64,000 bases of DNA, taken from Lepisosteus oculatus. Taxonomy: Eukaryota; Chordata; Actinopteri; Semionotiformes; Lepisosteidae. Location: the NCBI RefSeq assembly GCF_040954835.1, contig NC_090716.1:15995275-16059274 (forward strand), read 5' to 3'. The notes beneath the pieces are model-generated. The model was not told the origin of the DNA. It saw only the letters and a list, made by a program, of their open reading frames with translations, and made no database searches. Below are positions 1-13,330 of this stretch, one piece after another. A program made the translations under genes and the position numbers. Position 1 is the stretch's first letter. Each line of letters opens with the position of its first letter.

Positions 1-74
1 AACACTGGAAGGGTCAGTGTAGGGCCAGAATTTCCAGACCTCAAGAACAGAGTGTGGAAGTGAATGTAAAGCAC

Positions 75-1246
75 TTTGTATTTATTTGTATTAAAACAAT
101 TTTATTGAAATTTAAGAAAACTTTAATTGCCCAAGAGGAAAAGTGAAAATACTTCTTTTATGGACACATTCACTTCAATACTGTGTCTCATCACCAAGTA
201 CTTGGTTGTGTGACCAAGCCTCACCCAGACAAAATGTTAAAGCAAGCTACAATCAATATGCCAGACAACTTCATTTGTTTTCAGTTATTTATTACAGTAA
301 ATAAGAAAGCTCCAGCTTTACAAATCTCTCAGAATTTCATTTGTGAAAAACAGTAAAAAGTTCTCAACCTACAAGTGATTTAGAAACAAAAAAAGATATT
401 TCTTCCATTTCCATATCAAAAAGTTCCTCTATTAAATAAATAATTGTAGAATTTGACAAGCATACACAGTAAACTTGCAGTTCAGTTTTCTTCTCTCAGA
501 TACAAAAATAAGGAGATGGGGTTAAACGCTTCGTTGCAGAGAGCTGGACCCCTGCCAGTTCTGTTCTGTGTTTGGAAGTGAAAGTCCCTTTGCCTAGAAG
601 GATTGAATTTGCCTTGCTGGCATGTATCCCTCTCTGCTTTCTGAGCATTAAACAGCTGTAACCTATATTAAACCCCTTCATAAATAAGCAAGACGTTGCT
701 TAAAACACACTACACAATTCAAGTCTCGAGTCCTCTGGGCCACTGATAACTTGCTCGTGTGGCGTCTACTCCTTCAGTCTTCCCAGTGGCTTCAACAACC
801 TACTGCTCGTCGCAGGACACATCCTGCTGGACAGTCCTGTGACTATCTTTCATATAAAAAAAGACATTTTTCTTTAATCTTATAAAAGAAAGCAACTATG
901 GAATTAAACCTTTCCCATCACCATTAAAGATAGGCTTGCAGTGTCCTTCCCCCATGCTATAGCGATGTGCTGCACTTTGTCATGAGTTCAATTCTCTACA
1001 CTGTGCTCCCTATGCTTTCTACCAGCCTATACTAAACCTCAGGAAGTTTATAATGCATCAAATGCATACAGAGCTACATATATATATAAATGTGTTTATA
1101 TATATAAATTAGAAATAAATACGAATGCATATACATACATAGAGCAGTTTTGTTCTAGATATTTGGCAAAGAAAAGTTTAAGTGGAGTCAGGCTTCAGTA
1201 TGAAGCAGCAGTGAGCCCCAGGGCCAGACGGGGCGCTGGCCGGGCT
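75..1246 (-). other. Predicted 3'UTR of C11orf96, AU-rich
   Basis: Downstream of the stop the minus strand has AU-rich elements: the nonamer TTATTTATT at 435-443, and TATTTATTT at 1113-1121 next to a long TA-rich tract (1076-1108). Candidate AATAAA polyadenylation signals lie at 288-293, 101-106 and 81-86, giving a 3'UTR of about 0.95-1.15 kb. AREs of this type normally make an mRNA short-lived. The exact 3' end is inferred. Confidence 0.5.
1076..1108. repeat. TA-rich simple repeat
   Basis: Alternating TA with short A-rich interruptions lies inside the predicted C11orf96 3'UTR. Confidence 0.7.
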
Positions 1247-1975
<729 letters not shown>

Positions 1976-1998
1976 GAACTCGGGCAGGCAAGAGGAGA

Positions 1999-2006
1999 TT
2001 TATATA
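1999..2006 (-). promoter_or_regulatory. TATA box of C11orf96
   Basis: The minus strand reads TATATAAA, about 390 bases upstream of the start codon. This predicts a transcription start near 1970-1975 and a 5'UTR of about 360 bases. An inverted CCAAT at about 2079-2085 and GGAA (ETS-type) cores at 2067-2073 and 2087-2093 lie about 75-90 bases upstream. A strong TATA with nearby CCAAT suits an inducible gene. The start site itself is inferred. Confidence 0.6.
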
Positions 2007-2109
2007 GCCCTCTGCTGCCCACTCAAGAGCAGGCTCCCTTTGCCACTCCCTCTCCGCAGTCACAGTTCCGGCTTCCATACCAATCCTCCGGAATCAGCCC
2101 CTGAAATAG

Positions 2110-5100
2110 TCGGCTGTGATGATGAGAGCTGAGAGACCGTGACTAGGAGTCACCCCCCAGCACTGCAGTAGGAACTCCCCTCGTGAATACACCAGCTCAC
2201 ACACACTTGCAGACAAACTGGGAAATCGGATGAGAGGCGTGGGTGTGCTGCTTCAAGAAGCAGGAGCTGCTGACTTCCGGCTAAAGCCGAGGAACTGAGA
2301 GAAGCTGCATGCTTATAGCCAATACTGAAGAAGCACACACCGGCACGGTCAAGATGCAAACAAGATTTAATGCAGTGAGTTTCGTAAGTTAGCTGGCTTA
2401 TACAGCTATATTGTGTAAGGGGTGCACACATACAAAGGAGACTATCGTGCACAGGTTCCATGGACGATGAGAGTGCACAACAGGCTGCCCAGCTGGGGAA
2501 CCTGCTGCTTCCTCAGTCTACTGAAAACTGAGGACATGCTCTCATGCCCCCATCATCCTGTTTGCATATTGACTGAACTTCATCCTCCACAGTACGGTTG
2601 TCATGATAATTGCATATGCAAATGTACACAGAAGCACCCTACATATAAAACATTTCCATCTTTCAATCAAAATACTTCAAATACAAATGAGGACTTTGGA
2701 GTGTTTTATATGCAGTGATCGTTTTCAAATGAATACACAGGTGCCTGGTTCAAGCACACAAACATTTGGCTGAAGACCAGACCTGGAAGCCTCACAGACA
2801 GCAGTGACATGAGAAATGCGAACATTGAAGATCTCAGACTTTGTGCTCAACAACTTGGGAAAACTGGGCTTTTGGAGTGGAGCCTATTTATCCCAGTGAG
2901 CTCTCTCTTTCATGTAATCCAAACTCCTAATTGTTACTTCTGTTATTGAACGGGTTAATCTACTAAATAAAAGTAGCTGATGTTATTTGTTAGGAGACTT
3001 CTGCTTATTAAAATCTTAAAATCAACAGCTTTTTAGTAAGTTTTAAAATATCAAAGACATGGTTCTGAGGTTCATGATTGGGATGTTTTAGGGTTACAGG
3101 ATCAGGTGAGTGTCTACAGAACAAATTGTTCATGTACTGTAATTTGAGAAACTAACTTTTGTTCTTGAATACTTAGTCAGCATTTGTGCAGTGTTCATTA
3201 CAACAGAATAGAGGAGAAATACTAAAGCCTCAGTTCACAGGGAATAATACAGACTGTTAAATACACAGCACAATCTGAAACCTACTGTTGATACTCTTTG
3301 GCAAAAGCAACCGCAGATTCAATTGCATCACAGTCTGTCCTATCCTAATGTGATGCTTACTGGAAGTCCGAATATAGTATTGCAGATCCATGTAGTCAAC
3401 ACTTTGCAGAAGTTCAAAACAAAAACAGCTACAGTATCTGTGTATTGAACATCCACCCTGACCCAGTCAAGGTAGAATTTCAGGTTTTTACACAGAATTA
3501 TTTATTTTTTTGTTTACAACAAATCAGCTCTTTTTCAACCAAAACAAAGTGGTTGACAAAAAAAAACGGATGACCAGTGACTGGTCACACTCCACTGAAC
3601 CCGTCAGAACTCTTCGTTAAGAAACTCATCAGACCCTCAGAAACCCCCTTTCCTCAAGCCGCAGTCATGTTGCTAGGGCAGGGAGTCCTAGGTGGGGAGA
3701 TCATCTGTTCTATATTTGGGACCGGGGTCTCTCCGTCATTCCAGGTTCGTGTGTCAGCGCATGACGTGCCGATTTCGTTTCGGTTTCCCGACTCGGTAAC
3801 AGGTGGCCTGGGCGTGAGCCAAGGACAGCGGCGCAGCCCCTTCTATTCTGGGTACAAAACGGGCACAAACACACATCGCAGCTTCCCAGCTTAGGCTGAT
3901 GTAGCCTTACAGAAAAGGGACGGCTAAACAACAGAAAGAGGCTATGATTAGCGAGACTGGAATCATCTTCACAAGTCCTATATTTAAAGGATAATCCTCA
4001 CACATTCTGTTTTTATACTCAGCGGTTGCTGAGATGGTTTTGGGTTCATTAAATGTTAGAGGCAACACCTCAATTAGCTCACCAATTATGAGGTAACCAG
4101 AGACCACCAGTCTTATTTGACATGACCTGGGTCAGATTATAACCCAGATACCACAGAATTGAGAAAGTAAAGCAGCTGGAAGAATCACTACCTGGGTCAA
4201 ATAGCGCAAGGTTTCTTTCTCATCTAATTGGGGGAGACAGGCAAGGACACAGGGTGAGTAATATTGTTATTATATAACAGGCCTGAAGAGCAGAGCATTA
4301 GCAAGTACAGCCAGATTGTGCACAACATGTATTCTTCAATCTCAGCTGCAGAATGTCATACAATTCAAAATCAGCTCTAGAATGTAGTTGCTCTACTTTG
4401 TGATCGGTGTTGTGTAGCACACATATTAATGTCGGTGACAAAGCTGCCAGTTTTAAGGGTTTCTCATTTTAAATTGATCACAGGAGGAGAGCTAAGGCAA
4501 ACGATGAGCACTGTTTTCTGAGTCAACTGATTTACCCTCCTCACTACCAATTTGTCAGAATGTGGTAGCATAATCCCTAAGAATTAAACAGCAAGTTTAG
4601 CAAGAAACTGTGACAAGCAATGTATTTTGGGGACCTATAGAGTCACAATCAGAGAGGAGCAACAATGTATCGAATAAAAGTCAGACTTATCAGTCATAAG
4701 TGTTAAAAAATGTATTACTTATATAAGATTTAGTACTGTATGAACCTGCTAAATTATAATAGTATAATATTTAGTATTACGTGGAGCCCAACACTTACAG
4801 AAAATACCATATATTTTACCATATATACAAACCACTTAGAATGCTTAGAAAACAGCAAAATCACATAGAAATGTCTCGAAACAAAGAACGTCCACTTAAA
4901 CTCCAACAGCATAGTCAGTGCTGAATCATAACCTTTAATAGGGTTGAGGAGTTATGGGTGATACATTCTGCTGCATAACAAGTTAGGATGACCTACAGTA
5001 TATGGGAGGTGATGTCTTCATGAAGTCAGAATCTGAGGCATTCATAGCTGCACAAAGTTTGTCATCTAAAATGTCTTGAGTGATTACTCCACATCTATTT

Positions 5101-5480
5101 AGAGGTTAGTAAGACAGGGCAACAAGATGGGATTTCTGCTGAAGAAAGGATCTTCTGTGTCAAGTATTACATTTCATTCTTCACCGCATCTCTTTAAATC
5201 AGCAGCAGATTAAGGCAACGAAGATGGGATAAACCTGTCCAGTTAAATTTTAATTGAATCAGTTTAACACTCCGAGATGAAGAGCCGTTAATGGAAAACT
5301 GCTGGATTCTGGATTCCAAGGAAAAGATTTGTTACAGAGTTCAAGTTACAGAATTTCCATAAACTCACATTTCCTTTTGTAGGCACCACAAACTACTACA
5401 GTAGAAACAAACAACAATTCAAAGTATGCTTAAGACCCAGACTGCACACCAGTTTATACTGTATTTTCTACAAAAATGAT
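2110..5480. other. Intergenic DNA, no gene seen
   Basis: Only short frames lie upstream of C11orf96, none resembling a known protein. A CpG-containing patch at about 3715-3860 stands out in composition against AT-rich surroundings, but no exon or promoter structure could be assigned to it. Confidence 0.5.
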
Positions 5481-5489
5481 TATGATGAA

Positions 5490-5885
5490 GTGAACATTTT
5501 GCAATATACAATCAAATATATAATATGCGAGTTACATATTTAACAGCTCTAAGTGATGTTAATGTTGGACACTTTCTGGTCCAGATTTTAAACACTCTGT
5601 ACTTCTTTTCCTGAAGTACCTGATATGCCCAGTTTGCCACTCTGTAAGAGTCCTCTGTATCTACAAACAGAGGATCTGCTCTTGGGCACATGTTCCTATG
5701 GTTGAAATCCCTGAATAAAAGATTAATAATCACACTGGTGATTATGCCACTTAACTGTCTACAGAAATTAACAATCACACCCTTCATTGCTAAAATCTGC
5801 AAACTCTGGGGATGTGTTCTGATGATCCTGTATGCATTCAGACTTAATTCATTTAAGATGTGTCTCATTTAAACATGTCTGAAGA
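5490..5885 (+). repeat. Interspersed repeat, copy 1 of a local pair
   Basis: The part from about 5760 to 5870 aligns with 6770-6870 in the same orientation. Shared words include the stretch around CTGCAAACTCTGGG / CTCCAAACTTTGGG and ATTCAGACTTAATTCAT / ATTCAAGCTCAATTCAT. This copy lacks the SINE/LINE-type tail seen in copy 2. Short frames on the minus strand of both copies share a Glu-Leu-Ser-Leu-Asn-Ala segment only because the DNA is related. Confidence 0.55.
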
Positions 5886-6609
5886 CTGGAAACTGAATGC
5901 AACTTTGCTTAAAAACACTGTTTAAAATCTAAAGTTTTTAACTCCTGCCTGAGAGGAAATTAAAATTGGTTACCAACCAGAACTGGCCATTCTGTTAACC
6001 TACTGTGGATTAATAAAATACCAGTATGCTAATGTTCTTATGCAGCTGTTTCTTGATAAAAAAGCATCTGGATATAAGCTCAGATAGCAGAGCTTGGTAC
6101 ATTGTCAGAGAGACTCATAAGCCTTTGGGGAAAAAAAAAGTCCTCTGTTCTCAATTCTCAATATACTTCCGTGTAATTTCCACTAGTGCTTATGTTTGTC
6201 GGTTCTGAAGAAGATCTGGGGGTTGGCCTTGTCAATGCCTAGAATCTCGATAATTTTCTGGAACATTGATTTGCAATCAGATCGATCTATTCATTCTAAA
6301 TTTGTACTGTTGATCCATACAAGTTTAAGGATCAGGACTTTTCTTGGTCTGTTTACAAAAGAAACAAAACTAACTTGCGTAGAAGTGGAGGGATGTACTA
6401 ATTCAGACAGTCTTAAAAGGGTGCAAAACTCATTTCGCAGTTACAGAGAATATCCCCTACAGAATGAAACTGGTGTTTATGCATCATTTCAGATAGCACT
6501 TTTCCCACATTAGGGTCCCAAAGCACCGCACATACAGAATGGCACCATGTTCATCCACCACAGCTGTGTGAGACAGGGCTGTCGTCACACGACGACGACC
6601 ATGACTCAG

Positions 6610-6945
6610 CAAATCAGTTAAGAACTGGAATTAAGTAGCAAATATATACAGGTCGAACCCATCGTGCCGACTTAGAGTGCAATTCAGCCAGGACACCCCA
6701 TCTTCAAACAGCCTCATGGGATCTTCAAAGAGTAAGTAGTCAGGACCTCGGCACATGAAATTTTTGTCAGCAGCAATAAACAATAAGATTCTCCATCGCC
6801 AAATCTCCAAACTTTGGGAATGTACTCTACTGTATTCTGAAGATTCTGCATTCAAGCTCAATTCATCCATGACTTGTGTCCTGGTCTGTGAAGTGCTTTG
6901 AGATGTTGGAAAGTAAAGGCACTATATAAAATTGCCTTTTCCATT
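6610..6945 (+). repeat. Interspersed repeat, copy 2, with SINE/LINE-type 3' tail
   Basis: This is related to 5490-5885. It ends with GTGAAGTGCTTTGAGATG and then GGCACTATATAAA, a 3' tail recurrent in fish retroposons. The family name cannot be assigned without a repeat library. Confidence 0.6.
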
Positions 6946-9900
6946 GCTCTTGATCTTATTACTATAAAATAAAGGTTTGTTGATACAGCCTCACCTGATT
7001 CAATCTAATAAGGCTTTTAGTTTTATGGGAGAGCACAACACAGTTTGTGCACTTGGAGATGTGCTTCTCCGCCTTTGTACTCAAGTCAAAGCTAAAATGG
7101 AACAAACGAAATGCAAAGGAAAAAAAAAGGCTTTGCAGCTAATGAACATTACTACTGACATTTCACTGTTACCTTATGCTTTTATGTTACAAAGGACAAA
7201 GAACATTATTTTAAGGAAGCAAAAAGAATTCAACCAATGAGAGACTGACATATTTCAGCAACAGAAAAAGAGCTAATCCAGGGATAATAGTGGCCTGCCC
7301 ACCAGCTGGGGAGGGGTTGCCATAACAACAAGAAATGTCAGAGAAAAAATTCTCAGACTGCAATCTGTAAACACAAACACGGAAAGAGAATACATACACA
7401 TATAAGGTTGCTTTGTGGTGAGACAACACAAAAAATAGCCTGGGCATCTCGCTTGGTCTTTACTGTACTGTATACATAGAAAATTCCTTCCAAATCGGTT
7501 GGTGAACATCTTTATTTATAGGGAGCAACAGACTTTCAGATAAGAGTTTTCAAGACAAGCAATAAAGATAAAAAAGTGAGGTGTATGATGATCATGGGAG
7601 CCGAGTATAAAGTTACATAAATAAAGGTTGTTACAAAAATCTGAATCTATTAATTTAAATATGAATCAATCTCACCCCGTCCACTTCTTCAAAAGAAATA
7701 AATAGCAATGAATTCAACGAAAACATTGACTTTGTTATAGGGGCCCCACGCCCCCAAACATGAACACCCAATGAACTTTCACTTGTCTTGTTTTATTTCA
7801 ATATGTTTTCATCTCCCATTGTGTGTTGCAAACATTTTTTTTTCTTCTGGGTTACAGTTTTCAATACTAAAAAGCGTGAAGGTAAAGATGTTTTAGGAAA
7901 AGTAAGAGAGCAGTGTCAACACTGAAATAGATTAAGAGACCTAAGCATCACATCCACACTGGTACTCCTCCCAGACAACACAGTCCTGAGGCTCACTCAG
8001 AGCTCTGCAGATGTTAATGTGTTCTGTATACAGTACGTACTTTTCCAAATTGATATATTTGCATATTTACAGATCAGTCAACACTACACCCCTCAAGGCA
8101 ATTTTTAAAAGCAGTAGAGTATATAACTAAAGAGAGACAAACATAAGAAATGTTTATATTGTGGGGAACAACTAAACATTGTTACTCTCAACTCTAGGTA
8201 CATCTGCTGTTCAAGTACCTCAGTTCAAATGATCTATTAGCCTGTGTGTTTATGTTGAATCTGAGGATCCATGTTCAAGTAAAACCATGCTTGGATATTA
8301 AATGATGCACATTTATCCCGACTAACCCACAAATACCTTTGTGTTTTTCTCTAAATTTTTTCACTCTAAATCTGCCATCCTCTGCAGCAAAGAATAGGAC
8401 CCTCAGCCTAAAACAGCCAGCATTAGTCTAGAGTCTGTCTAAGAGGTTGCCTCAGACCATCTCAGCCACTGTAAACAAGAGACTTGTCAGTCACATACTG
8501 CCTGGCAGCACGCCTGCAAGGAAGAGCTGGATTTCCCCAGTCGCTCACAGGGACTCAGACAGCCCTGAAGACACGCACTGCTATTTTGCCCTACTGGCTG
8601 GTGAAGGGGTCACCCTCTCGCGACGTCCCCGGTCTGCAAGCTCATGGGAGTCCAAGTGGCCATCTAGTCCTCAAGTACCTATCATTGTCTTACAGCGCCA
8701 GCCCCATCCCCCATCCCCTAAAGGGATTCAAAGGTCCTTTCTTCCTCAGATCCAGAGCACCTTTTGCTTATGTACAGTGGCCTTCGAAGAGAAGTGCAGA
8801 ATGATTTACAAACACCTAAATGAAACGTCTCCAAAACCCTGTGGAAGTATATGGTGAATTATAGTAGTTATGCTTTTTCTAAAATATGACCTTATCCTCC
8901 ATGCCCAGTTCCTTAACTTTATTATACATGCCTGTCAGACTCACTGTATGCTTACGTGTACTTTGTAGTCTTAGGAACACAGCATCATCCGATTATATTT
9001 CAAATCGGAGCTCAAACACACTCAGAAGAGTAGTGCACAACTGGCCAAGCTGTGTCAAAGACACATGATCCTTAGTACTGCAACTTAAAATTCTTTACTT
9101 TTTGTACAGCAGTGACACCTATGACACCTTAGATGCCTGCGAGAACACCATGACAGTCGGTGAAAACCACAAGTGACACCAAACCAGGTGAGTGTGTTAG
9201 AGAGGGGCATGAACACATCTTTTAACCACCCTCCATGCACAGGACGGGGAATTGATAACAGCTGGCAATTCCAAATCCGAAGGCTATAATAACTGATGTT
9301 TCATTTCAATTAAAAATCATATAGATATCCCACATTCTAATATAAATTGAACCTCTTTTGCAAAGTAGAGGGGTGGACGGAGGTGACTAAAAACCCAACC
9401 TAGGGTAAGAGAGAGTTCAGTGCCCATATTGACTGGAACTTGCGTCAGGGCTGTTTGGTACAAAGTCAGACATACTGGTATTGTAGATATAAATGACAGG
9501 GCTTCCTGGGCATGCTGACAGACAAGTCTTGCTATTTCAGCACAGTTACTGTAGCTACCAAGATGTTCATACCACTGAAATACCAAACACTCTTGTCAGA
9601 GCTAAGTGCAGTCCTTAATGGGAGAACTCAGTCCAATGTCAATCTCTGTAGAACAATGCATACTTAGTTTCCAAAATACTGTGTGTTTCCAAGGAGGGAT
9701 AAAGAGGAGAAAAAAGTATGGTCTCAGAACCTTGAACATAAAAAAGGAACAGAATTAAAGTAAGTGGCCTAAGCAAAGTCCAATAAAAAAAGAAATCTGT
9801 GGCAAAACTTGTACATAACTCTCCATCATCAATCCCCACCTGACTTGACAGAACTTGAGCAAGTTTGCAAAAAATAAGTGAAAATTGTACCATCTTGATG

Positions 9901-12570
9901 TGTGAAGCATGTAGACTTAATCAAAAAAGCTTGATAAACAATGATCAAATCAACATTTTAGATTTTTTTTTCCCCAAAGTTGGAAGACATTTAAACCATA
10001 AAAGTATTCAGTTTGACCAGTCCAGTCATGCTCTAAAAATATTCACTTTAAAAAGTGTAGATATTATTCCAGTTCAGCAAAATAGGATATCACCGGAAAG
10101 GAGTGAATAAACTACAGTGGCTCATGAAAGTAATTGCAACTATAGAATATACAACTTTTTTATTCCTTCGCAAGTTTAGCAATGGAGTTTTAAAACGTTC
10201 ATTCCATCCAACTCCTCCAGCTGTAGCACTTTTTACGCTGTTTACTTCTTTTGGAATGTCAATGTCTTTCAAGATCAAGACGTTCTGCCAATATGCTAGT
10301 AGAGGTTTAATAACTTTTACAATAACTTGTACTAATAATCACATACTTTAATTCCCTACAGTAGCACCTACTTTCTGCTATATAGAAATAAGTCATTGTG
10401 CAATATTGAAAACCCATGAGAAAGAACCTGAAAATATTTTTTAAAAATACACAGTTTTTCACAGTTCTAACATTTTTCATTCAGAATTAAGATTTCTGAG
10501 GATTAGGCATGATCAGAGCACCATCTCGTTGGTGCCTTCATACAAGAAACAAGATCCTCTCTAAGTCCTTATATCTCACATCTTTAGGATGTCTCCTGAT
10601 AGATCAAAACTGAAATAGAGGTAAACCTGTTCCACTCAGCTGGTTTGTATACAGCAGCTTGCCAAAGGAAAGTGTGTGCTGCTGCATTAGGAGGAAAGCT
10701 TTTCTGACTGAGTGGCCTGACCTGAAAGCCATGCAGAGTGCTAGCAGGTGGGGCTGCCAGCAGAAGAGAAACAAACTGTTTACAAGGGATCTTGCAAAGT
10801 GAGAGGACGTCTCTCTATCCAAGCCCTAACCAGAATGGCCTGTTAGTGTGATCAACAGGACTTGAGCAAAATGCTTTTCTTTTTCCCTTAAAAAGAGGAG
10901 GGGAAACAGAACAAGAGCTGCTGTGTTATGGGTGTCCTGTACAGAAATAATCTGAGATAGCTCTGTAAAATCTGACAACAGAATGTTGTATTGCCTCATA
11001 GATTGATCGTTCAAAACCATCAACCAGAATCAGTTTTCAGTTTTCTTAAATACAAGTTTTATCTGCACTTTTGCCTTGGATTCCGGGCAGAAACCCTAAC
11101 TGAAACAGAAGAACTAAATGCCATGGAAAAGACTGCTTCAGACGTTCCCAAGTTTACTTGAAATCAATAATTCATCAGCCATCTAGCTTCACGGTTCTTT
11201 TCCAATTAAGCGCAGTACTTGTGCACTATGTCAGCAACACCTTCCCAGGAAAGGCCTGGCATATCCACCCCACAATGTTCTGGAGAATAGTGAGAAGTCA
11301 CATGACTGTGTGCCAGGAAAGCAGTTCAGAGAACTCTAGCTGCTGGTCACTAATTTGCATTTTATCATTTTTTTCTGTGTAAGTGAGCCATTTGAGACAT
11401 TGGGGGCTCAAAGCTATGTTTTGTTTTCTGCCTTCTTCCTTCTCAAAGAATGTGATTCTTCTAAAACAACTAAAATGGCCACCCAGCTCATGATGTCAGT
11501 TATATAATGAAGAAACAACAGGACTTAAACTGCCAGATGGCAACTATTCAGCAACTGAGACTGAAATTGAACCTGCCCTCAAGTGAACAAACCAAGCATC
11601 ATTGGTCACACAGCTCCCAATCAATCAATATCTACATTGTGCATTCCTAGAGGAAACTGAGCGAGATTATCTGATGGATTCTTGAAAACAAACAGGCACA
11701 CAGAAAATATGGTGACTGCTCTTCTGTAGGCTGCGATTCACCCAAAGTGTTTGAATATAAACTTCCTCTGCATACTGTCAGAGGACATTTAGAACATCGA
11801 GATTTCATTTCTGTCACTGTCAGCCTTTCCCTATCTCACTCGGCAGCTGCTAATAAAAGTGTACTTTATTCTTCAACTCATTTATTCCTCCTTGACCGTA
11901 TGCAGGTAACCTTCTCCCACTATATACTTGGGTCTCATCTTAACACACCAACAGGTCTGTAGATTTTCTAATAAGAATTCAGCAAGGTGGTTAAAGAATT
12001 TACTTTTAATCCAGAGGCAACTATATTTTTGCCTCCCCAGCTCTTTTTTATGTGGTACAATGCCAACACACTGCTTGCTGTCACAGCATCATGGCAATGT
12101 GGACAGATTTGTGCTGATGAGCCCCAACCCAGTTAGAAATTGTAATGCTGCACTGTTACAGAATGGGACATTTCAAGCAAAATTGGATTAGTCTCTGGAT
12201 TTAACTCATGGTTTACACAATTACTGCATCACTGCATTCTATGGGATTTGAATTTGATTTGCACTTGGGATTGGGAGAGGAGAGTATTGTACAGCTAATC
12301 TGATTACCTCACTTCTGCTCCAGTTAGCAGCACATGACCTGAAGACAACCTTCATGTAAGGGCGCTTGCTTATGCAAGTAAGTACTTTCAAAAACACAGA
12401 AAAGTTTACTCAAATGCACATTTAATCTCTTACTGCACAATTTTAAAACTGGGTAAGGTTTATCAAAGCATTACCCAATAGGTCCAGGCTATTACAGAAA
12501 ACTAATGTCATTCAATCCCTATAGCCTTGGCTTTTCTAAAATTTCTAATAAATCATTTTAATAAACAATT
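6946..12570. other. Intergenic DNA, no gene seen
   Basis: AT-rich, with no frame resembling a known protein. The longest is a 136-codon frame at 8447-8857 (+), overlapped by a second frame. No splice pattern or homologue is evident, and I treat it as chance. Confidence 0.5.
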
Positions 12571-12650
12571 TCAGTGGTTCCCAGTACTGGTCCTAGAGGA
12601 ACACTGGGTCTTGTGGTGTTGGCTCCAGCTGAGATCATAGGCTAATCTGA
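12570..12650 (+). repeat. Fragment of a fish interspersed repeat
   Basis: The stretch CAGTGGTTCCCAGTACTGG followed by TCCTAGAGGAACACTGGGTC and GTTGGCTCCAGCTGAG matches the layout of a repeat head common in fish genomes (a 'cagtggttctcaa.cctggtcctgg' type). Only about 80 bases are recognisable. Confidence 0.45.
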
Positions 12651-13017
12651 GATTTGCTTTCAGCTTTTATAAATCCAATTTGACGTTTTAATAGGTGCCA
12701 AACCCGAGTTTTAGATCATACAGGTGTTGCCCATTTTGTTGTATTTTAGGTTTCTGCGGAAGGAAAAAATATGCTCATTGTGGACATGGCAGTCCATCAT
12801 AAATTGAACCACTAGTAAGAGCAATTTTCTTAGAAATATCAGAAAGGATGTTGAAAAGAGGTTGCATATAGCCCTGTATGTTGAAGTTGGAAACCATTTT
12901 TTGACATTTAGGATTAACCAAAGTAAGTTCATCCACACTAGCAAGCACTAGAGAAAATTCAATTGGAATAAAAATCTCCCAAACTCACATCACTGAACAG
13001 TGTAAGACTTTCAGCAA

Positions 13018-13330
13018 GGACAGTTCCAAGGACCAACATACACTCCTGATGGCTGAAGTGAAGTCCAGGAGGCTTTATTCTATACCTTAGCAGATATTCT
13101 CAATTAAAAAAACAACACTTAAAATATACTGAACACATGCCTTATTACACCCATGTGAGAATGTGACCACCACTAATTTAATCAGATTACCAATTAGCAC
13201 CCAGTGTGAGTATTTAAAAGAAACAGAGAGTTGCACTGACTAATAGTGGCAGGTCAGCTGTAAATATAGCCCCGTCCTAAGCTGGGCTTCCACAGACTGA
13301 TTGCGAGTAAAGTCATTTTAAATAGCAGAA
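13018..13330 (+). repeat. Unclassified repeat, copy A
   Basis: This aligns along about 300 bases with 16858-17180 in the same orientation. Shared landmarks in order are AAGTCCAGGAGGCTTT / AAGTCCAGGAGACTTT, ACACATGCCTTATTACAC / ACACATGCCTAATTACAC, CACCCAGTGTGAGTATTTA / CACCCAGTGTGACTATTTA, GTGGCAGGTCAGC, and a final TGATTGC. No coding potential or terminal repeats are evident. It is not a family I can name. Confidence 0.7.

Noticed and set aside
8447..8857. 136-codon plus-strand frame
   Set aside because: No domain, no splice context, overlapped by another frame, and no similarity to known proteins; likely chance.
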